DNA from: Ketobacter sp964016105
Lineage (GTDB): Bacteria > Pseudomonadota > Gammaproteobacteria > Pseudomonadales > Ketobacteraceae
Direction: 5' to 3'
DNA: 64,000 nt
Assembly: GCA_964016105.1 (NCBI GenBank)
Contig: CAXHEX010000016.1
Coordinates: 42,934-106,933 of the forward strand
The number at the start of each line of letters is the position of its first letter. The stretch's first letter is position 1. A model generated the notes under the pieces. The model worked only from the letters and a program-made list of their open reading frames with translations, searched no databases and was not told where the DNA came from. This document shows, piece after piece, positions 1-8,095 of the stretch. The translations under genes and the position numbers were made by a program.

Positions 1-182
1 CAGCCCACGAACCCATACAGAGCGTAAAAAGCCGGTAACTTTTCCCAGGAATGGTAGATGTGGCGATGCACTAAAAAATCTGCGATCACCAGTAAGCCAC
101 AGACGACGTAAAAGACCCTTAATATCTTTTGTATGTTTTCAGGCTTATCGAAAAATCCATCAGGTTCGTGTTGCTCAGCCAT
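1..182 (-). CDS. Small membrane protein after the Mrp operon (partial)
   Basis: The gene starts with ATG at 182-180 and runs off the left edge, so only the first 60 or so residues are visible. The N-terminus is hydrophilic (MAEQHEPDGFFDKPENIQK), followed by a hydrophobic segment (VFYVVCGLLVIADFLVHRH) that reads as one membrane helix, then YHSWEKLPAFYALYGFVG, probably the start of a second. The start codon directly abuts the stop of the preceding antiporter gene, so it is very probably the last or next member of the mrp operon. Small unassigned membrane proteins occur at the 3' end of proteobacterial mrp-like operons. I do not recognise a named function. Confidence 0.75.
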   Translation of the reverse strand, partial: MAEQHEPDGFFDKPENIQKILRVFYVVCGLLVIADFLVHRHIYHSWEKLPAFYALYGFVG

Positions 183-1703
183 TTAACCTTCTCCATTAAA
201 ATTGGTTGCGATTCCCGGGATCAGATTGATTAAGTCGATCAGGGGCTGAGGATAGAAAAATAAAACAAGACAAGCTGTTGACGTTACCGCTATGGCCAGT
301 AAACAGGGCAGGGGGGCTTCCTGTGTTTCCCGCCAGGACCAGGCCGGGTTTTGCGTTTCTCCAGCCACAGGGTTAAAGAACGCCCTTATGGGAATGGGCA
401 GTAAATACGCGATGTTAAGCAGCGAACTGATCATTAGGGTGGCGACAATGATTAACTTATCTGCTTCTAGTGCACCTATGGTGAGATACCATTTGCTCCA
501 TGTTCCAGCCATGGGTGGTAAACCAATGATACTCACTGCACCGATGGCAAAAGCCGCCATGGTGATGGGCATTTTTCTACCCAGGCCTACCATTTCACTT
601 ATGTTCTTTTTGTGGCTGGCCACCATAATGGCACCGGCACAGAAGAACAGGGTGATTTTGCCCACTGCGTGGGTGGCGATATGTAAAGCCGCCCCCGCAC
701 TGGCGATGGAGGATGCCAGCAATGCACCCACCACAATGTAGCTCAACTGGCTTACGGTGGAATAGGCCAGGCGCGCTTTTAAGTTGTCTTTGGTCATGGC
801 AATGCAGGACGACAACAGAATGGTTGCAGCGCCCACGTAGAGCATAAGATCCGTAGTGGCCAGGGCTTTTAGCTCTTCCAGTCCAAAAATATAGATAACC
901 ACCTTTAATATGCTAAAAACGCCGGCTTTCACCACCGCAACGGCATGGAGTAGAGCACTCACAGGTGTGGGTGCAACCATGGCCGCAGGCAACCAGCGGT
1001 GGAATGGCATTATGGCGGCTTTACCTATGCCGTAACAGAACAGCACCAACAGAATTCCCAAGATGGCTTTATTGTGGTGGTCGTCAAAAATTCCGCCAGG
1101 ACGAAAATCCAGTGTACCCGTCAGGCTCCAGGTGCCCAAAACTGCCAGCAATAGGAATGCCACAGAAGTGCTGAGTAAGATGCCAAGGTAAATACGTCCA
1201 CCCTGCTTGGCGGCTTCCGTACCTGCGTGGGTCACCAGAGGATAAGTTGAAAGGGTTAGCACCTCATAGAATACAAATAGCGTAAGCAGATTACCGGAAA
1301 AACAAATGGCCATGACAGAACTGATAGCCAAGGCAAAGCAGCAGAAAAACCGGGTTTGATTTTCCTCGTTGTGGCCACGCATATAGCCGATGGCGTAAAT
1401 GGTTGTGATGATCCAAAGAAAGCTGGCCACCAGCGCAAACAGTACACCTAATGGTTCAACATCAAAGCTAAGGGACAAGCCCGGGAACATCTCCACCACG
1501 CTTAACTCCATGGTGGTGCCGCTGAATGTATGATGGGTGATGGACAACACAATGGTAAATAAAATGCTGGCGGTGGTCAGGGTAATGGCTTCTCTGACGT
1601 TGGGCCACTTACCCGTAGCAAGTACCAGGAGGGCACCCAAAAACGGTACCAAAATAGATAGGGTGATCAGTTGGGATGGGTCTATACCTTGCCAAAGATT
1701 CAT
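183..1703 (-). CDS. Mrp antiporter MrpD/NuoM-like subunit (second copy)
   Basis: This is a proton-translocating antiporter subunit of the complex I NuoL/M/N type, about 506 residues and almost entirely membrane helices. The core motifs KAAIMPFHRWLPAAMVAPTPVSALLHAV and LAYSTVSQLSYIVVG are typical of the family, including the conserved lysine before FHRWLP and the histidine of LLHA. The start at 1703 (MNLWQGID) is chosen because its ATG overlaps the TGA of the upstream mrpD by four bases; an in-frame start 36 bp earlier would lie deeper inside that gene. It acts in the inner membrane within the Mrp complex. Together with the truncated MrpA in this operon it probably supplies the second antiporter-like module. 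Whether it is better called MrpD2 or an MrpA N-terminal equivalent cannot be settled by eye. Confidence 0.9.
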   Translation of the reverse strand: MNLWQGIDPSQLITLSILVPFLGALLVLATGKWPNVREAITLTTASILFTIVLSITHHTFSGTTMELSVVEMFPGLSLSFDVEPLGVLFALVASFLWIITTIYAIGYMRGHNEENQTRFFCCFALAISSVMAICFSGNLLTLFVFYEVLTLSTYPLVTHAGTEAAKQGGRIYLGILLSTSVAFLLLAVLGTWSLTGTLDFRPGGIFDDHHNKAILGILLVLFCYGIGKAAIMPFHRWLPAAMVAPTPVSALLHAVAVVKAGVFSILKVVIYIFGLEELKALATTDLMLYVGAATILLSSCIAMTKDNLKARLAYSTVSQLSYIVVGALLASSIASAGAALHIATHAVGKITLFFCAGAIMVASHKKNISEMVGLGRKMPITMAAFAIGAVSIIGLPPMAGTWSKWYLTIGALEADKLIIVATLMISSLLNIAYLLPIPIRAFFNPVAGETQNPAWSWRETQEAPLPCLLAIAVTSTACLVLFFYPQPLIDLINLIPGIATNFNGEG

Positions 1704-3202
1704 GGTGTAACACCCGCCGACTGATCTTGGAACAGCCATTGAGACGCGCTACTGGCTGCTTCGGTAGTTATGCTGGTTTCAATACCGAAATAGATGTTGG
1801 CTATGGCCAGTATCCACATTGGAACTAACATCATCAACGGTGCTTCCTTGATCTTGTCGGTGGCAACTTCATTGAGGGGCTTTTGGAAATAAGCCGCCTC
1901 TAGAACTCGACCGATGTAGACCACGGCTAACAACGAGCCCACTAATACCAGCGCTGCAACTAACCAATTATCTTGTTCCAATGCTGCGGTTACTAAGTAC
2001 CATTTGCTAACGAAGCCAGCAGTGAGGGGTACTCCAATGATGCTGAGGCCCGCAATGGTGAATGCCGCCATGGTGAAGGGCATTTGTTTTCCCAGGCCGC
2101 GAAAGGCTTTGATTTCCACAGAGCCCACTTGGTAGAAGACCGCACCGACAGCCATAAACAGCGCACCCTTCATCAACGCATGGTTGAAAATATGGATTAG
2201 ACCAGCCATTAATCCGGTGACACTTACTAAGCTAATACCTAAAACCATATAGCCAATTTGAGCCACACTGCTGTATGCCAACACCGTTTTGATATTGCTC
2301 TGAATCGTTGCTTGATAGGAACATTTAAAGATGGCAACCACGGCCAACACCATCAGGATCAGGTCCATGCCCATATCATTGAACACATGCTCTGTCCCGA
2401 ATAGGGTAAATATAAAGCGAATCATCACATATACCGCAACCTTGGTGGCGGTGCTGGCCAGAAAAGCGGTTACCGCTGATGGTGCATGGGTGTAGGCCGG
2501 GGGAAGCCACATGTGAAGCGGGAAAAGGGCCAATTTTATGCCCACGCCTACCATGATAAAAGCCAATCCCGTATTGATTGTACGGCTGCTTTCGTAGGCT
2601 GAAACCCGGTCTGCCAAGTCCATCATGTTTAGGGTGCCAGTCTTCATATAGAGCATGCCTACCCCAATAAGAATAAAGGTGGCTCCTATGGTGCCCATTA
2701 CCAAATAGCGAAAGGCTGCAGTCAAACAACGTTTGTCAGAGCCCAGGCTCACCAGGGTGTAGGTGGCAAGAGAGGAAATTTCTAAAAATACAAACAGGTT
2801 AAAAGCATCGCCTGTAACCAGAATTCCCGAAAGGCCCGCAAGACATAAAAGATGGGCGGTGTAGAACAATCCGTGCTGAGCCTGGCTGATTTCTTTTTCA
2901 ATGCTGTCTTTTGAATAAATCAACACTAACGTGGAAGCAGCCGTTACCGCCAGGAGCACAAACGCGTTTACCGCGTCAACGCGTAACTCAATACCCCACG
3001 GAGGTTGCCAGCCGCCCACGGCGTAACTTAACACGCCTTCGGATAGCGCCTGCACTAAGAGTTGCCAGGATATGATAAATGCAGCACCACTCACCAATGT
3101 GGTGAACAACCAACAGAGGAAGGAGCGCCCCAGTATAAACGCAATGGGAGCGGCGATAAGCGGGACTATTATGGGCAGTGCAGCTAAATGATGTTCAAAC
3201 AT
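1700..3202 (-). CDS. mrpD: Na+/H+ antiporter subunit MrpD
   Basis: MrpD is the NuoN/NuoM-like subunit of the multisubunit Na+/H+ antiporter in the inner membrane, 500 residues here, the usual size. Visible signatures include KLALFPLHMWLPPAYTHAPS and VLAYSSVAQIGYMVLG, holding the conserved lysine and histidine region of the channel. About 14 hydrophobic segments can be seen. The start ATG overlaps the stop of mrpC and the stop overlaps the next start, so translation is coupled throughout. The Mrp complex exchanges external protons for internal Na+ and supports pH and salt homeostasis, as expected in a marine bacterium. Confidence 0.93.
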   Translation of the reverse strand: MFEHHLAALPIIVPLIAAPIAFILGRSFLCWLFTTLVSGAAFIISWQLLVQALSEGVLSYAVGGWQPPWGIELRVDAVNAFVLLAVTAASTLVLIYSKDSIEKEISQAQHGLFYTAHLLCLAGLSGILVTGDAFNLFVFLEISSLATYTLVSLGSDKRCLTAAFRYLVMGTIGATFILIGVGMLYMKTGTLNMMDLADRVSAYESSRTINTGLAFIMVGVGIKLALFPLHMWLPPAYTHAPSAVTAFLASTATKVAVYVMIRFIFTLFGTEHVFNDMGMDLILMVLAVVAIFKCSYQATIQSNIKTVLAYSSVAQIGYMVLGISLVSVTGLMAGLIHIFNHALMKGALFMAVGAVFYQVGSVEIKAFRGLGKQMPFTMAAFTIAGLSIIGVPLTAGFVSKWYLVTAALEQDNWLVAALVLVGSLLAVVYIGRVLEAAYFQKPLNEVATDKIKEAPLMMLVPMWILAIANIYFGIETSITTEAASSASQWLFQDQSAGVTP

Positions 3203-3558
3203 TAGATGGCTTCATCCTCATGTTTGAATTCATTTTCTTCAACCGTGCCATAGGCTCGTTTAATTCTAATGATCAGCGATAAACCCACCGCGGTGGTGGC
3301 TACGCCAACCACAATGGCCGTGAGGATGAGTACGTGTGGCAGTGGGTTAGAGTATTGGGTTACGCCTTCTGCCACTATGGGAGCAGTACCTCCACTTACT
3401 TTTCCCATTGTGATATAGAGCATGAATACCGAAGTCTGAAAGATATTCAGCCCCACAATTTTTTTGACCAGATTGTTGGCGGAAATCACAATGAAAAAAC
3501 CGGTCATCATCAAGAAAACCACAATCCAGTAGTTGTAGTAGTCCACGATAAAAGTCAT
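3202..3558 (-). CDS. mrpC: Na+/H+ antiporter subunit MrpC
   Basis: A 118-residue NuoK-like subunit with three membrane helices. NNLVKKIVGLNIFQTSVFMLYI and DPLPHVLILTAIVVG-like text (here YSNPLPHVLILTAIVVGVAT) are diagnostic for MrpC, including the PLPHVLILTAIVV signature shared with NuoK. It overlaps mrpB and mrpD by a few bases at each end. The C-terminal tail is acidic (EENEFKHEDEA). Confidence 0.93.
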   Translation of the reverse strand: MTFIVDYYNYWIVVFLMMTGFFIVISANNLVKKIVGLNIFQTSVFMLYITMGKVSGGTAPIVAEGVTQYSNPLPHVLILTAIVVGVATTAVGLSLIIRIKRAYGTVEENEFKHEDEAI

Positions 3559-4535
3559 TGCACATTCGACCTCTCTACCTGACTGGCAAAGGCGTAGAAA
3601 ATGCTTAGCATCACCGCGAAAACAGTGATGCCTACGCCTAGCTCGATGATTATGATGCCGTAATGTTGGCCGGCGATTGGGTCCGCAGCCAGTTGATTGT
3701 AATCAAGAAATTGTCCGCCTTTTGCCATGCTATATAAACCCACACTGGCATAGAGAAGAACACCTAAGGGAGCCAGTAGCTGCAGAAACCGGGGGCCTAT
3801 TACCGCAAAAGCATAGGGTAAACCGAATGTTAGAGCGTATAGAATAAAAGCCGCCGCTGCGATTACACCTGCCTGGAATCCGCCCCCTGGACCAAAATCG
3901 CCATGGAATTGCACATATAAAGCAAACAAGATAACCATGGGGATGAGCAACTTTGAAATTACCCGCAAAACCCGGTGGGCTTTGAAGCCGGACTCTGGTG
4001 ACAGGTTCTCATTTTCTCTTCGAATTCCCAATAAGGAAAACACACCAATGGCTGCGGCAAAGACCACGACAGTTTCCCCCAAAGTATCAAAACCCCGGTA
4101 ACTGGCTAGAACCGATGTAACCATATTGGGTAGGCCCACTTCTTTAGGCGATTCCTCAATATATCGGGGAGCTACGTGCTCATGAACGGGGTTATCAGCG
4201 CGTCCAAATGGTGGCATGTCCAAAGTTCCATATACTAAGGCTGCGCCAGTGACCCCAACTACTAGTATCGGAAGTAACGAGGAATGTTTGTTTTCTTTTT
4301 CTGTTCTGCCTGTTAATGCCAGGGTGCCAAGCATTAAAACGGTTGATATACCAGCGCCAACGGCCGCTTCGGTAAAAGCCACATCCACAGCATCAAGGCT
4401 TACGAAGATCAAAGCAGATAAGAAACTATAAATCCCAAATAGCATGACCACTGCAAACAGATCTTTAAGAAAAATTACCCGGAGAGCGGTAATTGCCAGC
4501 ATCGCCAATAACACCAAGTCAATCAGGACCGCCAT
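3555..4535 (-). CDS. mrpB: Fused MrpA C-terminal / MrpB subunit
   Basis: A 326-residue membrane protein combining parts that are separate in Bacillus Mrp. Residues 1-75 resemble the MbhD/DUF4040 part of the MrpA C-terminus (DAVDVAFTEAAVGAGISTVL). Residues 80-175 resemble the MbhE part (LASYRGFDTLGETVVVFAA). Residues 180-320 are MrpB (QFHGDFGPGGGFQAGVIAA). No separate full-length MrpA occurs in the operon, so this is the split-A arrangement common in proteobacteria and archaea. The ATG overlaps the TAA of mrpG by one base. Its MrpB motif HGDFGPGGGFQ is intact. Confidence 0.9.
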   Translation of the reverse strand: MAVLIDLVLLAMLAITALRVIFLKDLFAVVMLFGIYSFLSALIFVSLDAVDVAFTEAAVGAGISTVLMLGTLALTGRTEKENKHSSLLPILVVGVTGAALVYGTLDMPPFGRADNPVHEHVAPRYIEESPKEVGLPNMVTSVLASYRGFDTLGETVVVFAAAIGVFSLLGIRRENENLSPESGFKAHRVLRVISKLLIPMVILFALYVQFHGDFGPGGGFQAGVIAAAAFILYALTFGLPYAFAVIGPRFLQLLAPLGVLLYASVGLYSMAKGGQFLDYNQLAADPIAGQHYGIIIIELGVGITVFAVMLSIFYAFASQVERSNVQ

Positions 4536-4870
4536 TAATTTCTTTGCTCCTCTGACTTTGCTTTAGTTTCTGGTATGGAGAGCAAGCCCCCATGCCTGGC
4601 AGACTTGGCCAGCGCGTGGGATGAAGTGGGGCTGGTCATTAATAAAAAAATCAGGATGAAAATCAATTTTGCGGTATTGAGATCAAAACTGGTTTGCAGC
4701 AACAGCCCACCGATGATTAAGATAGCCGCTATGGAGTCGGTGATGCTGGCAGCGTGTACGCGGGCAAAAAAATTGGGGAATTTGAAAAGACCTATGGCCC
4801 CGCTTAGCCCAAAAAAAACACCGGCTAGAAGCAATAAGCTACTTACAATGTCAAGTATGAACATATTCAC
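4535..4870 (-). CDS. mrpG: Na+/H+ antiporter subunit MrpG
   Basis: A 111-residue three-helix protein with the MrpG pattern: GVFFGLSGAIGLFKFPNFFARVHAAS, then DSIAAILIIGGLL and a third helix with the TSPTSSHALAKSARHGG region typical of the family. Start choice lies between GTG at 4870 and ATG two codons later; it makes little difference. It is a structural subunit of the Mrp complex, lying between mrpF and the fused mrpB gene. Confidence 0.9.
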   Translation of the reverse strand: MNMFILDIVSSLLLLAGVFFGLSGAIGLFKFPNFFARVHAASITDSIAAILIIGGLLLQTSFDLNTAKLIFILIFLLMTSPTSSHALAKSARHGGLLSIPETKAKSEEQRN

Positions 4871-4887
4871 CTACGCGCGCTTGCTAT

Positions 4888-5169
4888 TTATTCAGCTGGT
4901 GCGGTGTACTCAAAAAACCGCAATACTGCAACCATCCCAATGAAGTTGATAAGTGCATATACAATGGCAATATCCAGGAAATCCGGCCGGCCCATAAAGA
5001 AACCAACAACCGCTATAAACAGCACGGTTTTGGTTCCAAACATATTTACCCCTAAAATGCGATCGTAAACCGTGGGGGCTTTGCAAGCCCGAGCAAGAGC
5101 CAGTGCCATAATGACTAGAATGGCGATGCAAGCAGCAGCCAGTGTTGCTGTCACGGTTTTGTACTCCAC
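4888..5169 (-). CDS. mrpF: Na+/H+ antiporter subunit MrpF
   Basis: A 93-residue protein with three helices. The segment ARACKAPTVYDRILGVNMFGTKTV matches the MrpF consensus around the conserved DR-N pattern, and GRPDFLDIAIVYALINFIG is the characteristic last helix. A GTG start at 5169 overlaps the end of mrpE, so the two are translationally coupled. Confidence 0.9.
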   Translation of the reverse strand: MEYKTVTATLAAACIAILVIMALALARACKAPTVYDRILGVNMFGTKTVLFIAVVGFFMGRPDFLDIAIVYALINFIGMVAVLRFFEYTAPAE

Positions 5170-5627
5170 ACATCAGAAATCTTGCTGTTCATATAGCCCT
5201 GATTTAGCTCATCAATGGATGTAGCTTGTAAAGCATGTACAGTGAGTTCATCGTCTTCAAGGTCAACGCAGAGGGTGCCAGGGGTTAGGGTTATGGAGTT
5301 TGCGTACAAAACCTGGGTATTATCCGGCACAGTGTTTGCGGGAATTTTCTCCAGAGCGGGTGAAATAGTGTTTGAGGAGGTCCACACCAGTTTAGTGACG
5401 TGTAAGCTCGAGGTTAATATCTGGCCAACTAACCAAGCGAGATATCGAACCATCCTGAGACCAAAATTTATCACTCGGGGTTCATTATCAATTGCATCCA
5501 TGCGTTTTAGTACTATCAACACAATTCCAATTGATATTGCACCAAAACTAAGCAGTAGGGGTTGCAAGTAACCTGAGAGTAGTAACCAAAATACCACAAG
5601 CAACAATGCCCACTTTCCAATGTACAT
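5151..5627 (-). CDS. mrpE: Na+/H+ antiporter subunit MrpE
   Basis: First gene of the operon on the minus strand. The 158-residue protein has two N-terminal helices, then a soluble domain ending in a short tail. NSITLTPGTLCVDLEDDELTVHAL is the family signature (NSITLTPGT). The gene order E-F-G-(A'B)-C-D-D' is the proteobacterial split-A layout. The promoter should lie in the AT-rich 129-bp gap before the M28 peptidase gene; no clear operator is seen there. Confidence 0.9.
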   Translation of the reverse strand: MYIGKWALLLVVFWLLLSGYLQPLLLSFGAISIGIVLIVLKRMDAIDNEPRVINFGLRMVRYLAWLVGQILTSSLHVTKLVWTSSNTISPALEKIPANTVPDNTQVLYANSITLTPGTLCVDLEDDELTVHALQATSIDELNQGYMNSKISDVWSTKP

Positions 5628-5756
5628 AGTTCATTCATTCTTATTTGATTGAATTTCAAGAGTATAGCAACATTTTCAAGAATCAAGCTAATTCTTGATT
5701 AAAAGATAAACGGATGCACAACTATTTTTAGCGGGGTGATAGCGATTTATGACTCT

Positions 5757-7190
5757 TTAAAGTTTGCTAAGCGAATACTTTTGGATGAGTTTGAAAAATT
5801 GATCTACTTTTTGTGCCAGTGCGTAACGGCCCAATATATTTGCGGGCCAAAATAATTGGCGAATTTCATCATTAGAGTGTTTTTTAAGCACCTTCCAAAG
5901 TTTGAGCAAATCTCGACACACGCTTCTATCAACGCCACGGAGGCTGGGATCGCATACGGGAGTATCATCGCTGGACGATCTGGGGATCAGAAATCCGTAG
6001 CTATCCAGCGCCTCTTTAGCGAAGTTTGCCATCAGTGCATGGGTTTCAAAGCTGACATCTAAAAGTGGGAACAGGCCAAAATAATATTTGCCAATGGGTT
6101 CGTAAGGATAAACCCGATTTTGATTGTTCACCATGAAGGTCAGATTTTTAATGGCGTCTGCTACTTTTTGAGCCTTTGCTATATTCACCGGGTTTTTATC
6201 GCCGAGTTCGGGGCGGTACTGATCCGCGTTGGTGTGATAGGTGGAGCCTGGACCACTTGTAATTACCAAATACGGAACTTCCCAATCCCCTTGTATGAAT
6301 CCCTGTAGGTCCGTACGCGTTTGCGCTAGACCGTAGTGGGCATTTTCTATTTCCAAGTCAATGCCTCCGAATGCTGAGGCAACATCGGTACGAAGCTTTT
6401 CGCCACCACTATGATCTCCAATAATAAAAATATGATTTTCTTTATCGGGAAACAAATCGTAACCAATACTTTCCATATTCACGTGTAGGGCTAATTCTTG
6501 GCTGTCAAAAGACGGATACTTAGCAAAATAACCGGACCCAAGAATTTGATTTAAACCCCAGATAAAACCTTCAGCGGTTTTGTCTTCTTCACCGTCCCAG
6601 AATGCGATTGCCACCGGTGATTTTAACTCTTCTTTTACGGACACGAGAATATCAAGAATAATGCCGACACCAGTCGCATTATCCACTGCTGCATTACAGA
6701 CTTCACTGTAGCCTTTCTCGATTGAGCCAGGAATCTGGTGACAATGGGTGATCTTGTCATTGATTCCATCGTAATGGGCACTTAGTAGTATTTTAGGTGG
6801 CATACCTTCAGTGCCTTCGGGATAGTAAATGCCAATAATGTTGTGGCCGGTTCTGCGTCCATCAAATATGGGGTCAAATCTTAAAAATGGAAAAGAGAAG
6901 AGCAGGGGTGTAGAAAATGTTTGAATGAAACCGTTTGTTCCCGCTGGACTTACACCGAGCAGTTCCAGTTGGTAAATTAGCCATGCTCTTGCTTCGGCAC
7001 TTCCACAGGTTTCTATTACTCGACCATCTCGCTCATCTGCCGCTAGGTATTCCAATGTGCTTACGATCATGTTGCCCGTGTCGGCTGGGTAAATATCTTT
7101 TATGATACATTCTTCGGCAACAACACTATTGTGCTTTAGAAGTAATACAAGCATTGAAAATAATAATAGTTGTGGCCTTGACCTAATCAT
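5757..7190 (-). CDS. Exported M28-family zinc peptidase
   Basis: A 477-residue protein with an N-terminal signal peptide (hydrophobic residues 8-24, likely cleavage after VVA). The M28 di-zinc aminopeptidase ligands are visible in order: histidine in LSAHYDGI, aspartate in AAVDNATGVG, the glutamate pair in FWDGEEDKTAEG, and the late histidine in STYHTNADQ. It is probably periplasmic or secreted and removes N-terminal residues from peptides; the substrate is unknown. The C-terminal 120 residues after the catalytic domain have no motif I recognise. It is a single gene, 129 bp before the mrp operon on the same strand. Confidence 0.88.
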   Translation of the reverse strand: MIRSRPQLLLFSMLVLLLKHNSVVAEECIIKDIYPADTGNMIVSTLEYLAADERDGRVIETCGSAEARAWLIYQLELLGVSPAGTNGFIQTFSTPLLFSFPFLRFDPIFDGRRTGHNIIGIYYPEGTEGMPPKILLSAHYDGINDKITHCHQIPGSIEKGYSEVCNAAVDNATGVGIILDILVSVKEELKSPVAIAFWDGEEDKTAEGFIWGLNQILGSGYFAKYPSFDSQELALHVNMESIGYDLFPDKENHIFIIGDHSGGEKLRTDVASAFGGIDLEIENAHYGLAQTRTDLQGFIQGDWEVPYLVITSGPGSTYHTNADQYRPELGDKNPVNIAKAQKVADAIKNLTFMVNNQNRVYPYEPIGKYYFGLFPLLDVSFETHALMANFAKEALDSYGFLIPRSSSDDTPVCDPSLRGVDRSVCRDLLKLWKVLKKHSNDEIRQLFWPANILGRYALAQKVDQFFKLIQKYSLSKL

Positions 7191-7386
7191 CTTAACTGCT
7201 TACGTGTTTTTATTGTTTTATTAGATTTAAACTCACGCTCTATCTTCAAAACAATACCCTAAAGTGTGCCGCTTTTAAATAAAACCACACGTCAGTGCAA
7301 AAATATATTTTAACCCAGGGTGTGTAGTCTTACTTTCAGAAAGTGATTTAGGCAGTTCAACCGCCCCCATGGGGTCATGAGCGGTA

Positions 7387-7929
7387 TTACTCTTCTATTT
7401 GCTGAAGGGCATTGGTGGTGCTTATATCAACGTAATCCTCCAGGTTGATAGGACCTTCCGCTTGTATTCCATAAAAATTGAATACCTGCCTAAGCCAAAT
7501 ATGACAGGCGCTGGCAATTTGAAAGGCAGGTAGCAAATCCAGCTTACAAGAAAGTTCATGATAGGGAGTCATGTGGTGTATCAGTTCGTTCCTCAATTCG
7601 TGCATTTCGTGTCGATACTTATCCCAGCCTTTATAGTCCATTCCGGTTTTTGCATACACAGCTTCTCTAAATGACGCTTGCTCTAATGTGGTTTGTTTCC
7701 AGTATGTGTCCTGGCAATCAATCCCAAACAGCTTACACCAGTTGATGGTGACTTGGTCGGTGAGGGCGACGGTCACTTCACGCCAGAAGGGGTTGCTCAG
7801 GGATTTCTCTGACTTGGATTCACGGATAGCTTGAAGGGCGCTGTAGCCGTCGATGATAGCGTAGAGATTTTCCAGTTCATTTTTAACTTTATCGAGGATG
7901 TTGTCATCCAGTTGTACAGATAACTCCAT
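7387..7929 (-). CDS. HEPN-like protein of unknown function
   Basis: A soluble, mostly alpha-helical protein of 180 residues. Near residues 105-120 it reads YRHEMHELRNELIHHM. Here R113-N114 and H118 form an Rx4H motif with an asparagine right after the arginine, the pattern of the catalytic motif in HEPN-domain RNases and related toxins such as the AbiU2 group. No antitoxin-like partner overlaps it. Its start codon sits inside one arm of a perfect 13-bp inverted repeat. HEPN assignment rests on the motif and predicted helices only; it could be an inactive HEPN fold or an unrelated helical protein. Confidence 0.55.
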   Translation of the reverse strand: MELSVQLDDNILDKVKNELENLYAIIDGYSALQAIRESKSEKSLSNPFWREVTVALTDQVTINWCKLFGIDCQDTYWKQTTLEQASFREAVYAKTGMDYKGWDKYRHEMHELRNELIHHMTPYHELSCKLDLLPAFQIASACHIWLRQVFNFYGIQAEGPINLEDYVDISTTNALQQIEE

Positions 7930-8006
7930 AGTGCCAAACTTACCTTTGCCGCCATTTTTTCAGTGTCGGTTAAAATAGTACTCAAAAACAGTTAGTTTGG
8001 CACTAT
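7928..8006. repeat. 13-bp perfect inverted repeat over the HEPN-like gene start
   Basis: ATAGTGCCAAACT at 7928-7940 and its exact reverse complement AGTTTGGCACTAT at 7994-8006 are separated by 53 bp. The left arm includes the start codon of the HEPN-like gene and the bases just upstream, where a ribosome site would lie. The pair could be a repressor operator with looping, an RNA stem hiding the start, or the ends of a tiny inserted sequence. Confidence 0.7.
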
Positions 8007-8046
8007 GATGAGCCCACTGAAATAGTGACTTGAAGCAAGGCATTAT

Positions 8047-8083
8047 CGGGTAGAACGCCAATTGGCCGTAATCGTTCTACCCG
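8047..8083 (-). terminator. Hairpin after phoD-like gene
   Basis: An 11-bp perfect stem, CGGGTAGAACG at 8047-8057 with CGTTCTACCCG at 8073-8083, starts 13 bp past the stop of the PhoD-like gene on the minus strand. There is no clean T-run after it, so it may be a weak terminator or mRNA end stabiliser. Confidence 0.5.
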
Positions 8084-8095
8084 GTGGGTCTTTGG

